Positions 24,762 through 32,743 of a stretch of 41,261 bases of DNA are shown here, one piece after another. The notes under the pieces are model-generated. The model saw only the letters and a program-made list of their open reading frames with translations. It did not search any database and was not told the DNA's origin. The stretch is taken from the NCBI RefSeq assembly GCF_009690845.1, contig NZ_VWSJ01000005.1:1-41261 (forward strand), given 5' to 3'. How positions within the stretch are numbered: the first letter of the stretch is position 1; each line of letters starts with the position of its first letter. This DNA comes from Campylobacter portucalensis (GTDB taxonomy: Bacteria > Campylobacterota > Campylobacteria > Campylobacterales > Campylobacteraceae). The translations under genes were made by a program, and so were the position numbers.

Positions 24762-25198
24762 TGAAATGGCTAATTGATACCATTGGTGGATATATTGGAT
24801 ATTATGTAGTTTATTTAGTAAAAAAAATAGGTATAAAAACTGCAAAATTAATTTTTTTTATTCCTCTGTATACTGCATTAGTTATTTTTATGATATCTTT
24901 TGCTGGATATGCAATTTTATTTATGATGAAAATTTGGAATTTAATTAGAGATAATATGCCTAAAGCTTTTGATTATAGTTTTGTTGGCGGCTCTTATGGT
25001 GGTTTATCAAATTCAACGATTATAAGTTCTGCTATGGCTTTTTTACATGAATGTGGTTTAGCTGTTGCTTTTACAAATGCAATATCTTTATTTATATCTA
25101 TACTTAGTCTATTTTTTGCTCTGCAACTCTATAGGGCTATAGCTTTTATTACAAATACAATTACTGGCTATTTGAAAGATTTATCTTATATTATGTGA
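24761..25198 (+). CDS. pVI-like minor virion protein (DUF2523-type)
   Basis: A 145-residue hydrophobic protein with three membrane segments: KLIFFIPLYTALVIFMISFAG, a central one near ISSAMAFLHECGLAVAF, and ISLFISILSLFFALQLY. Between them is the Gly-rich loop YSFVGGSYGGLSNS. Proteins of this size and layout between the pIII-like gene and the zot gene are the pVI/DUF2523 type that caps the virion with pIII. It overlaps the pIII-like stop by one base (TAATG). The start is ATG. Confidence 0.75.
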   Translation: MKWLIDTIGGYIGYYVVYLVKKIGIKTAKLIFFIPLYTALVIFMISFAGYAILFMMKIWNLIRDNMPKAFDYSFVGGSYGGLSNSTIISSAMAFLHECGLAVAFTNAISLFISILSLFFALQLYRAIAFITNTITGYLKDLSYIM

Positions 25199-25213
25199 TG
25201 CTTGGGTAAAAAA

Positions 25214-26323
25214 ATGCTTAATATAATCTTAGGTCCGCCACGCTCTGGAAAAACTTATAAAGCTGTTAAAATTATTTATGATGAGTATCAACTTTATAAG
25301 GAAAATAAATCTAAGTATAGATTTATCTACACAAATATAAATGGATTGAAATTTGATGAATTTGAAGGCTTTGTAAAGAAATTTGATAAACTTGATTTTC
25401 TTGAAGCTGTTAATCAAGAAAATTTACTTAATAAGCGTCATGAAACTAGTTTTATTGATGTAGGCGATGATTATGACTCATATGCTTTAAAAAATGGTAT
25501 ATACGAAGATTATCATCACTCTTTAATAATTCTTGACGAAGCCTATAATGTCTTTGATAAGAAATTTAACGATTCTCTTGGCAGATTTTTGTCATATCAC
25601 GGACATTTTGGTATAGATATATATTTTATTCTTCAATCAAAACGACAAACAAATAGAGAGTATCTAGTTCATACCGAGTTGATGTATTTTGCTCAGCCTA
25701 GTGGTAAAAGAATTTTATCAAAAATATTTAGATATAAAATTTATTCTACTTGCGATTTAAAAAGAGATAATCTAATAAAAACTGAAAATCTTAAATTTGA
25801 TAAAAAAATATCAGATTTATATAGTAGCGGATCTAAACAAATTTATAAAAGCTATGCTACTTCAAAGATAATATTTTTAATTTTTTTTATTATTTTTTCA
25901 TATTTTTTATATCAATTTTTAAAACCTAATAGTACTAATGAAAATTTAAATCAACCAGCTAAAGTTGATTTAAATGATACAAATTCTTCTAGAATTTCTT
26001 CTTCTAAAAATATTATTGATAGTGATATAAAATATGATATTTTTAGTTTAAATAAGTCTTATTTTAAAGTTACTTGTTTTTCTAGTTCTTGCAAATTTAG
26101 AGGCTATAATTTAGATTTAGCTTTAAATAGCTTTTTAGAAGTTTTAGCTACTTCAAATTGTTATATTTTCCTAATGGATAAAAAGTCTGTCAATTATATT
26201 GATTATTATGCTTCTTGTCCTATGGAATTTCAAAAATTTTTAAAAATCTTAGAAAATACAAAACAAGGGGTTCACAATGAAACTTTTACAGAAAATAACT
26301 TTATTGGTTCTACTTTTAGGTAA
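25214..26323 (+). CDS. Zot-family / pI assembly ATPase
   Basis: A 369-residue Zot/pI protein. The Walker A motif GPPRSGKT lies within the first 15 residues and Walker B is LIILDEAYNVF (about 104-114). One membrane helix (IIFLIFFIIFSYFLYQFL, about residue 220) separates the cytoplasmic ATPase from a periplasmic domain with several cysteines. In filamentous phages pI drives virion extrusion through the inner membrane and contacts the secretin. In some Campylobacter, Zot-like proteins have been studied as possible epithelial toxins. A TTG at 25202 gives four more residues. I preferred the ATG at 25214, which leaves the P-loop at the usual distance. The 3' end overlaps the secretin gene by 47 bp. 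Confidence 0.9.
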   Translation: MLNIILGPPRSGKTYKAVKIIYDEYQLYKENKSKYRFIYTNINGLKFDEFEGFVKKFDKLDFLEAVNQENLLNKRHETSFIDVGDDYDSYALKNGIYEDYHHSLIILDEAYNVFDKKFNDSLGRFLSYHGHFGIDIYFILQSKRQTNREYLVHTELMYFAQPSGKRILSKIFRYKIYSTCDLKRDNLIKTENLKFDKKISDLYSSGSKQIYKSYATSKIIFLIFFIIFSYFLYQFLKPNSTNENLNQPAKVDLNDTNSSRISSSKNIIDSDIKYDIFSLNKSYFKVTCFSSSCKFRGYNLDLALNSFLEVLATSNCYIFLMDKKSVNYIDYYASCPMEFQKFLKILENTKQGVHNETFTENNFIGSTFR

Positions 26324-27569
26324 TCTATATGCTTTAGAATATAAAAACATTAAATTTAGTGATTTTTTAGGTGAAATTAGCGGTATTACTGGTAAAAACA
26401 TAGTTATAAGTGGTAATATTGATACAAATTTCGATGTATTTTTACCAACTTTAGACTTAACAAAAGTTGAAGTTATAGGAGATTTGCTGCATGATATATT
26501 AAAAGTTAATAATCTTGATTATACAATGCAAGATAGCATTATTTTAATATATAGCACTAATGAAAAAGAAAAACCTATTTTAAATGATTATATTATTAAA
26601 TTTAAAAACATATCTAAAGAAGATGTTACTAAAGCTTTAGAGCTTTTTCAAGAAAATATAAAATATAGTGTTTATTCTGATAGAGTGCTTTTATTAACTA
26701 CCGAAAGTCAGTATCAAGTTATAAAAAGTATGATTAGTGGTCTAGATACATCTTATCAACTTAGACAGCTTAGTTTTAGTATAATAGCAACTGATAACTC
26801 TAGATTAAAAGAAGTTGGACCAAAGATAGATGTTTTATTAAATTCGCTTGATCACTTTTATCTAAAAGTAATGACAAATGTTTTAACTGTTGACAGCTCT
26901 AGCATACGAAAAGATAGCGTTTCTAGCCTTATAAACCTACTTCAAAGTAATGGTATATCTGAATTACTTTATAATCCTAGAATAACACTTATAGACAACA
27001 AAGATAGTGTTATAGAAAGTGTTGTTAAAACTCCTATTAAAAAATCAAATATCAATGTGGAAAATTCTCAAACCGTTACAACTGAAGAGGTTATTTATGA
27101 AAATGTTGGTTTAAAACTAAATATAAGTGGTGTTTTAATTACTAATGACAGTGTCTCTTTTGCTCTTGATTTATATATTGAAAATTTACTTGATGATAGT
27201 AATACTCCAAGAATTTCATCAAGGCATATAAAAACTAATGTTCATCTTACTTATCAAAATAGCTATTTAATCGGTGGTATAAACTCAAAAGAGGTTATAA
27301 AAAGTAAAGAGACTATACCAGTAATAGAGCATATCCCAGTTATAGGTGATCTTTTTAGCTATAAAAATGAAAAAATTAACAATTATTCATTTAGTGTTTT
27401 TATAACTCTTATACCTGATCCTTGCAAGGTTTATTTTGTTAGGTATCTTAATGATGATGGAACGCTTAGAACAAAAAGCCAAAGAGATATTGACTTAAGT
27501 TTTGTTTGTGCGAAGCACAACGCACCAAGCGAACTGGCTGGGGACCCACGAAGTGGGGAAAGCCAGTGA
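26277..27569 (+). CDS. phage secretin (pIV-like)
   Basis: A 430-residue secretin that would form the outer-membrane exit channel. The signal peptide is MKLLQKITLLVLLLGNLYA. An N0/STN-like domain follows (KNIVISGNIDTNF, LLHDILKVNNLDYTM), then an N1-like fold and the secretin core (LLYNPRITLIDNKDS, GGINSKE). The family signature near the end, IPVIEHIPVIGDLF, is intact. Carrying its own secretin means the phage need not borrow a host one. The last twenty or so codons, encoding CAKHNAPSELAGDPRSGESQ, lie over strong DNA hairpins (27506-27567), so this tail may be shaped by nucleic-acid constraints. AAGGGG precedes the ATG, inside the zot gene. Confidence 0.92.
   Translation: MKLLQKITLLVLLLGNLYALEYKNIKFSDFLGEISGITGKNIVISGNIDTNFDVFLPTLDLTKVEVIGDLLHDILKVNNLDYTMQDSIILIYSTNEKEKPILNDYIIKFKNISKEDVTKALELFQENIKYSVYSDRVLLLTTESQYQVIKSMISGLDTSYQLRQLSFSIIATDNSRLKEVGPKIDVLLNSLDHFYLKVMTNVLTVDSSSIRKDSVSSLINLLQSNGISELLYNPRITLIDNKDSVIESVVKTPIKKSNINVENSQTVTTEEVIYENVGLKLNISGVLITNDSVSFALDLYIENLLDDSNTPRISSRHIKTNVHLTYQNSYLIGGINSKEVIKSKETIPVIEHIPVIGDLFSYKNEKINNYSFSVFITLIPDPCKVYFVRYLNDDGTLRTKSQRDIDLSFVCAKHNAPSELAGDPRSGESQ
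27506..27567 (+). other. GAA-loop DNA hairpin cluster at the secretin/rep junction (packaging signal or origin candidate)
   Basis: Hairpin 1 (27506-27520): TTGTGC-GAA-GCACAA, containing GCGAAGC, a heptamer known for exceptional stability as a single-stranded DNA minihairpin. Hairpin 2 (27533-27567): outer stem ACTGGCT/AGCCAGT enclosing CCCAC-GAA-GTGGG. The stretch is much richer in G/C than its surroundings. It sits between the pIV-like and Rep genes, where Ff phages carry the packaging signal and origins. The structure is seen directly; the function is inferred. Confidence 0.65.
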
Positions 27570-27608
27570 GCCCTTGACTAATTATAATATATATGTGTAG
27601 GTTGTTTT

Positions 27609-28844
27609 ATGTATGGCATAACTAAACAAGATCGTATGTATCTAAAAACTAAACTAAAATTTCAAAGGGATTATTTAGATAATAATTATCTTAGCGTTGA
27701 TGGTGTATCTTTGCCTTACTCCACTTTTTACTTTAGTAGTTGGCATAACCCTAGTAGATATATCGCTGAATTAAATAACCGTGTTGCTAGTTTAAATAAA
27801 TATGCAAATGATAGGGGATTAAAGTGTATATTTGCTGTTTTAACCTTGCCAAGTGAGTATCACCGTAAAAAGAGTATAAAAACAAAAGGCGGTTTAAGGC
27901 TTGTAAATAATTCAAATTTTATAGATGATAAAAATCATACTGTCAAGGCTGGTTCTGATAAGCTTCAAAGTGTAGTTAGAAGTATACTTAATTCAACTGT
28001 TTTTAGAGAAATTCCTAAAAAAGATAGAGTATATATCACAACTAAAGAGCCGCACAAGGACGGAACTTGTCATCTAAATTTTATGTGTTTTGTGCCTGAA
28101 AATTTTGTTGATAGATGCGTTAAAGCTATTAAAAGGCGTTTTTTATCTCAACAAAATACAATAGAAACAAACATTAAAAATCCAACTTCTTATATTATGA
28201 AGTATATTTTTAAAACTCTTGATGATTTGCGTGGTAATCCTAGCCTTGATAATTTAACTGACATAACATACTGGTATATGAAGCATAAAATAAGGCGTGT
28301 AACGATGTCTAGAACCTTTGTAAGCCTTGAGATATACCGCAAACTTAACGGACAATATGACTTAATAAGCCTTACCAAAAATTATAATAAAGGTTTTATA
28401 ACTGTTTTAATAAATCCACAAACTAAAAAAGTAGAGCAGATTTTTGATGAATTTGGTGAAATTTGGCAAAAAAGAATAATAAAACAACCTGCTAAAGAAA
28501 CTCCTATCAACTGGCAAGAAGTAAAAGAAAATATTCACAATGTAAAAAGAGATAAATTTATACAAAAATTTACAAAAGAATTAAATAAATTTTTATCTAA
28601 AAATTCTTTAATTCCTTATGAAAAACAATCAATTTTAGATATGAGTGATTTTAGATTAATTGATTATTACATAAATACAAATCACACAAAAGAAAATATT
28701 CAAAGATTAGGTATTTTAGAAAATGAGATGATAAGGCGTGGATTTACAAATTTTACAAGAAATTATGAACTTATAGACATAAACAATATAGAAGAGCTTG
28801 AAAATTACTTTGGTAATAAAGGCTTTACAGAATTACCATTTTAA
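27609..28844 (+). CDS. rolling-circle replication initiator (gpII-like, HUH-family)
   Basis: A 411-residue initiator. A strand with FAVLTLPSEYH (about 76-85) is motif I. EPHKDGTCHLNFM (about 147-159) is the metal-binding motif, with His149 and His155 but Asn157 where the second His of HUH is usual. SYIMKYIFK (about 194-202) has two tyrosines four residues apart (Tyr195, Tyr199) as candidate nicking residues. Such proteins nick the phage plus origin and start single-strand synthesis. The gene begins 40 bp after the secretin stop. TATAAT at 27583-27588 might drive it, though the ribosome site is weak. A hairpin cluster lies immediately upstream. Confidence 0.85.
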   Translation: MYGITKQDRMYLKTKLKFQRDYLDNNYLSVDGVSLPYSTFYFSSWHNPSRYIAELNNRVASLNKYANDRGLKCIFAVLTLPSEYHRKKSIKTKGGLRLVNNSNFIDDKNHTVKAGSDKLQSVVRSILNSTVFREIPKKDRVYITTKEPHKDGTCHLNFMCFVPENFVDRCVKAIKRRFLSQQNTIETNIKNPTSYIMKYIFKTLDDLRGNPSLDNLTDITYWYMKHKIRRVTMSRTFVSLEIYRKLNGQYDLISLTKNYNKGFITVLINPQTKKVEQIFDEFGEIWQKRIIKQPAKETPINWQEVKENIHNVKRDKFIQKFTKELNKFLSKNSLIPYEKQSILDMSDFRLIDYYINTNHTKENIQRLGILENEMIRRGFTNFTRNYELIDINNIEELENYFGNKGFTELPF

Positions 28845-28853
28845 AGGATAAAT

Positions 28854-29726
28854 TTGACATTAAATCAAGTATTCAATAATTATCTAGAATTTTATGAGCT
28901 TTTACTTCGTCCTAGCACTCTAAGAAGCGATAAAGCTACATATAATAAACACTTCAAAAATGATTTAGGTCTTAAAGAAGTAAAAAATATAAAATTTCTA
29001 GAAATTCAAAAGTTTTGTAATAATCTTATAAAACAAGGTTATAAAATAAAAACAGTTAAAAACATATTAGCTAAACTTAGAGTAATATTTAAATTCTCTA
29101 TAAAAATGGATCTAATTTCTAAAAATCCTTGTGATTTAGTTGAACTTCCTAGATTTGATAATAAAATATACTTTGATTATCCTATATCTATACAAAAGGA
29201 AATTATCAAAGCTATTTTAGAAAATAGAGGCTATAACGCAGATATATATTTCTTTTTGCTTCACGGAAGAAGAAAGTCAGAAGTATTAAATTTAAAGTGG
29301 TCTGATGTCAATTTAAAGACAAAAACCTATAAAATACCATTCCAAATCAATAAAGCTAAAAGAGATATGATCTATACTATGAGCGATGAACTATATCAAA
29401 GATTATTTAAAAGATATATACAGGCTAAAAGAGATAATCAGCTTAATAACTATATATTTATAAATCCTAATACAAATACTAAATTTATAGATTTAAGAAG
29501 AAGTTGGAAATCACTACTTAAAAAAAATAATCTACCTAAAATAAGACTTCACGATATAAGACATTTAGTTGCAACATATAGTATAAATTACTTAAATTTA
29601 CCAGTAGAACAAGTTAGTTTTATGCTAGGACATACAAATATAACTACAACTCAAAGATATATTACAAATGACATTAAAAAATCAAAAGATACAATTGAAA
29701 CAATGATTAAATCTGTAAAAGCTTAA
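28854..29726 (+). CDS. tyrosine recombinase (phage integrase)
   Basis: A 290-residue integrase. An N-terminal SAM-like core-binding domain (about 1-95) is followed by the catalytic domain with Arg in LLHGRRKSEVL (139/140), HDIRH (His233, Arg236), LGHTN (His260) and the nucleophile in TTQRYIT (Tyr269). A lysine near 167-169 completes the set. It would join phage and chromosome at the tRNA-fMet site, whose intact copy begins 78 bp downstream. The start is TTG at 28854, supported by AAAGGA five bases before it. It lies 9 bp after the rep stop, so integration and replication genes are probably co-transcribed. I see no excisionase gene. Confidence 0.92.
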   Translation: MTLNQVFNNYLEFYELLLRPSTLRSDKATYNKHFKNDLGLKEVKNIKFLEIQKFCNNLIKQGYKIKTVKNILAKLRVIFKFSIKMDLISKNPCDLVELPRFDNKIYFDYPISIQKEIIKAILENRGYNADIYFFLLHGRRKSEVLNLKWSDVNLKTKTYKIPFQINKAKRDMIYTMSDELYQRLFKRYIQAKRDNQLNNYIFINPNTNTKFIDLRRSWKSLLKKNNLPKIRLHDIRHLVATYSINYLNLPVEQVSFMLGHTNITTTQRYITNDIKKSKDTIETMIKSVKA

Positions 29727-29799
29727 ATAAATATTAAAAATATAGCCGTATAAATCTTAAGAATAGATTAAGCATTATTTAAAACATTTGTAAAATTGA

Positions 29800-29878
<79 letters not shown>

Positions 29879-29885
29879 TTGCAAG

Positions 29886-29960
29886 TGGATGGGGTAAGAG
29901 GATTCGAACCTCTGAATGATTGGACCAAAACCAATTGCCTTACCGCTTGGCGATACCCCA
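29886..29960 (-). tRNA. tRNA-Gln (anticodon UUG)
   Basis: A 75-nt minus-strand cloverleaf starting TGGGGTATCGCCAAG and ending with encoded CCA. The anticodon loop TTTTGGT gives UUG. It is the first gene of a two-tRNA unit with the promoter at 29981-30009. Confidence 0.95.
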
Positions 29961-29968
29961 GTGATTAA

Positions 29969-30000
29969 AAAAGAAATTGTATTATAGTGCAATTTCTTTT
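29969..30000 (-). terminator. 11-bp inverted repeat: terminator of the NSS operon
   Basis: AAAAGAAATTG (29969-29979) and CAATTTCTTTT (29990-30000) pair perfectly around ten bases. Read on the minus strand the stem is followed by a U-rich tail, so it can end transcripts from the NSS genes. It also encloses the -10 of the tRNA promoter. Confidence 0.6.
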
Positions 30001-30009
30001 AAAAGTCAA
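29981..30009 (-). promoter_or_regulatory. sigma-70-type promoter of the tRNA-Gln/tRNA-fMet unit
   Basis: On the minus strand TTGACT and TATAAT are separated by exactly 17 bp, with the -10 ending 21 bp before the tRNA-Gln 5' end. This is a near-consensus promoter in the expected place. Confidence 0.8.
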
Positions 30010-30045
30010 GTATTTTTTAAAAAAAATACTAAAAAAATTAAAAAT

Positions 30046-31386
30046 TTAACTCAAAAATTGATTTAGCATAATAACAATAATAGCCATAGGTGCTACAAAT
30101 CTAAGCATAAAATACCAAATTTCAAAAAGCGTGTGGCTCTTCATATAAGGCATAAAAAAACCTTTAACTAAATCTTTCCTTAAAACAAAACCAACAAAAA
30201 TAGCACTCACAATAGCCCCTAAAGGCAAGGCTAAATTTGAAGCAATAAAATCAAGCCAATCAAAAAAGCTTTTTTGTCCTAATTTTAATATTTCCATATA
30301 ATCTGTACTTAGCGATAAAATACAGCAAACACTCAATAAAAAAATAACTATACCAGTATAGCATAAAGCTCTAACTCTAGAAATCTTGTATTCGTTAATT
30401 AAATAAAATATAAAAGGCTCTATCATTGAAATAGCACTTGTAATTCCTGCAAAAAACAGAGAAAGGAAAAATAAAAAAGCTAAAAAATTTCCAACTATAC
30501 CAAATTTAGCAAATAGTGTAACAAGAGTAAAAAATACCAGTCCTACACCCTGCTCTTGTGGATTTCCACCAAATTCAAATACAAACGTAAAAACAATAAG
30601 CCCCATCATTAACCCTATGGCAATATTTATCAACACTATATAAAACGAACTCGTTACTGGATTTGTATCATCATCCATAGAAGCTGCATATGTAAGTATA
30701 CAACCCACACCAAGACATAGTGTAAAAAACGAAAGCCCAAGTGCAGTCAAAACAGAATTTACAGTAATTTTTGAAAAATCAACATAAAATAAAAATTTAG
30801 AAGCTTGAGAAAAACCATCAATACTCATTGAAAACAAAAGCATTCCTAAAAGCATCACAAAAAGAGTTGGCATCATATATATATTTAATCTCTCAATTCC
30901 ACTCTTAACTCCTTTTGATACAACAAAAAGCGTTAAAAAAAACGCTATAAAAAAGAAAATTATACTTCCAAAAATATCATTTGAAACAAAGCTACTAAAC
31001 ATATCTCTAGCAGTTTCAATGTCGTTTGGCAATGATTTTAACGCTACAAAAATATATCGTATCACCCATCCTAAAATAACCAAATAAAAAGATAAAACTA
31101 AAACTCCACCAATCATAAAAAATCCGCCTTTAGCCCATAAATTTTTATGATTTATCGCTAAAGTTTTATAAGCATTAACTGGATCTTTTTTGCTCATTTT
31201 ACCCATTAAAATTTCAGCCAAAAAAATAGCAAATCCAATAGTTATTGTAATTATTAAATACAATAAAACAAAAGCAAAGCCACCATTTTGTCCAACAAGT
31301 GTTGGAAATTTCCAAGCATTACCAAGACCTACAGCTCCGCCAGCAATAGATAAAATAAAACCTATTTTTGAAAATTGTTCCTTCAT
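30046..31386 (-). CDS. NSS-family sodium-dependent transporter (third of a tandem triplet)
   Basis: A 446-residue LeuT-fold transporter. It starts MKEQFSKIGFILSIAGGAVGLGNAWKF, where GLGNAWKFPTLVGQNGG is the sodium/substrate-binding signature. About eleven further hydrophobic segments follow, ending near FVAPMAIIVIMLNQFLS. It is the last and most divergent member of three tandem paralogues, and follows the middle one by 15 bp. Family members import amino acids with sodium; the substrate is not predictable. The operon terminator is probably the inverted repeat at 29969-30000. Confidence 0.92.
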   Translation of the reverse strand: MKEQFSKIGFILSIAGGAVGLGNAWKFPTLVGQNGGFAFVLLYLIITITIGFAIFLAEILMGKMSKKDPVNAYKTLAINHKNLWAKGGFFMIGGVLVLSFYLVILGWVIRYIFVALKSLPNDIETARDMFSSFVSNDIFGSIIFFFIAFFLTLFVVSKGVKSGIERLNIYMMPTLFVMLLGMLLFSMSIDGFSQASKFLFYVDFSKITVNSVLTALGLSFFTLCLGVGCILTYAASMDDDTNPVTSSFYIVLINIAIGLMMGLIVFTFVFEFGGNPQEQGVGLVFFTLVTLFAKFGIVGNFLAFLFFLSLFFAGITSAISMIEPFIFYLINEYKISRVRALCYTGIVIFLLSVCCILSLSTDYMEILKLGQKSFFDWLDFIASNLALPLGAIVSAIFVGFVLRKDLVKGFFMPYMKSHTLFEIWYFMLRFVAPMAIIVIMLNQFLS

Positions 31387-31401
31387 AAAAATCCTTAAAT
31401 T

Positions 31402-32739
31402 TTAAGCAAAAAGTTGATTTATCATAATATACAAAACCGCAGCAGGGGCTATAAATCTCAATAAAAAATACCAAATTGCAAATACATCTTTACTCATATA
31501 TTTACCAAACAAAACATAAATACTATCTCTTTTCATAATAAAACCAACAAAAATAGAAACTATTATCCCGCTTATTGGCATCAATAAATTTGAAGTAAAA
31601 TAATCCAATAAATCAAATAAGGGTTTATTGAAAAAAGTAAAACTAGAAGCCGTATTTGCTTGATATGATAAAATACACCCAATCCCCATAATATAAACAA
31701 AAATAAATATTAAAAGTAGTGCTTTTTTGCGACTAAATTTATAACTATTCATTAAAAACACAACACTTGGTTCTATCATAGAAACTGCACTTGTTAATGC
31801 TGCAAAAAGCAAAGATACAAAAAATGCTACAGCAAAAATATGACCCGCAATACCTAATTTTGCAAAAAGAGTAGTAAGGGAGATAAAAACAAGCCCTGGA
31901 CCTTGCTGTGTAGGATCTGCATTAAATTCAAAGATAAAAGTAAAAACTATCAAACCCATCATTACGCCAATTAAAATATTTATAAACACGATTGAGATAG
32001 AACTTGTTACTAAATTTGTTTTATCTGGCAAACTAGCTGCATATGTAATTATCGTCCCAACACCCAAAGATAGAGTAAAAAACGCAAGACCTAGTGCTTG
32101 AAGCACAGAATCTTTATTTAATGCAGAAAAATTAGGCTTTAGCATAAATTCGGCTGATTTTGCAAATCCTTCCATACTCATTGAATAAAAAAGCATTAAA
32201 ACTAAAAATACAAATAAAGCAGGCATCATCCAAACATTTAACCTCTCTATACCGCTTTTTACGCCTTTTGAAACAACATAAAATGATATTACTACGCATA
32301 TTGTATAGTAAAACATTATCACGCCTAAATCGCTACTTAATAAATTTTGAAATATTTTTTTACTACTTTCAATATCACTTGGCAAATAGTTTATGCTACT
32401 AATAACATACTTTAAAATCCAACCCATTATAACACTATAAAAAGAAAATATTAAAATCGCCCCCAAAATGCAAACTCCAGCAAATTTCCATCCATTTTTA
32501 TATTTTGGAGCTAAAGTTTTATAAGCATTCACTGGATCTTTTTCACTAATTTTCCCAATAGCAATTTCACCTAAAAAAATGATAAAACTAACTAAAAAAG
32601 TTAAAATTAAATATAATACTATAAAAGCTGAACCGCCATTTGTCCCAACAAGTGTTGGAAATTTCCAAGCATTTCCTAACCCCACAGCACTACCTGCAAC
32701 TGCTAAAATAAAGCCTATTTTACTAAATTTTTCATTCAT
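31402..32739 (-). CDS. NSS-family sodium-dependent transporter (middle of a tandem triplet)
   Basis: A 445-residue NSS transporter whose first 41 residues (beginning MNEKFSKIGFILAVAGSAVG) are identical to the upstream paralogue at 32744-34081, while the remainder has clearly diverged. The DNA of that 5' region is almost identical in the two genes (offset 1,342 bp). The protein has the family's twelve-helix pattern and ends LRFIAPAAVLYIMINQLFA. It follows the upstream copy by 4 bp, so the three are read as one transcript. Conservation confined to the 5' part suggests gene conversion or strong constraint on helix 1. Confidence 0.92.
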   Translation of the reverse strand: MNEKFSKIGFILAVAGSAVGLGNAWKFPTLVGTNGGSAFIVLYLILTFLVSFIIFLGEIAIGKISEKDPVNAYKTLAPKYKNGWKFAGVCILGAILIFSFYSVIMGWILKYVISSINYLPSDIESSKKIFQNLLSSDLGVIMFYYTICVVISFYVVSKGVKSGIERLNVWMMPALFVFLVLMLFYSMSMEGFAKSAEFMLKPNFSALNKDSVLQALGLAFFTLSLGVGTIITYAASLPDKTNLVTSSISIVFINILIGVMMGLIVFTFIFEFNADPTQQGPGLVFISLTTLFAKLGIAGHIFAVAFFVSLLFAALTSAVSMIEPSVVFLMNSYKFSRKKALLLIFIFVYIMGIGCILSYQANTASSFTFFNKPLFDLLDYFTSNLLMPISGIIVSIFVGFIMKRDSIYVLFGKYMSKDVFAIWYFLLRFIAPAAVLYIMINQLFA

Positions 32740-32743
32740 TTTT

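Noticed and set aside
27574-27588. A promoter with TTGACT and TATAAT upstream of rep
   Set aside because: The two boxes are only 3 bp apart, so they cannot act together; only the -10 might be used.
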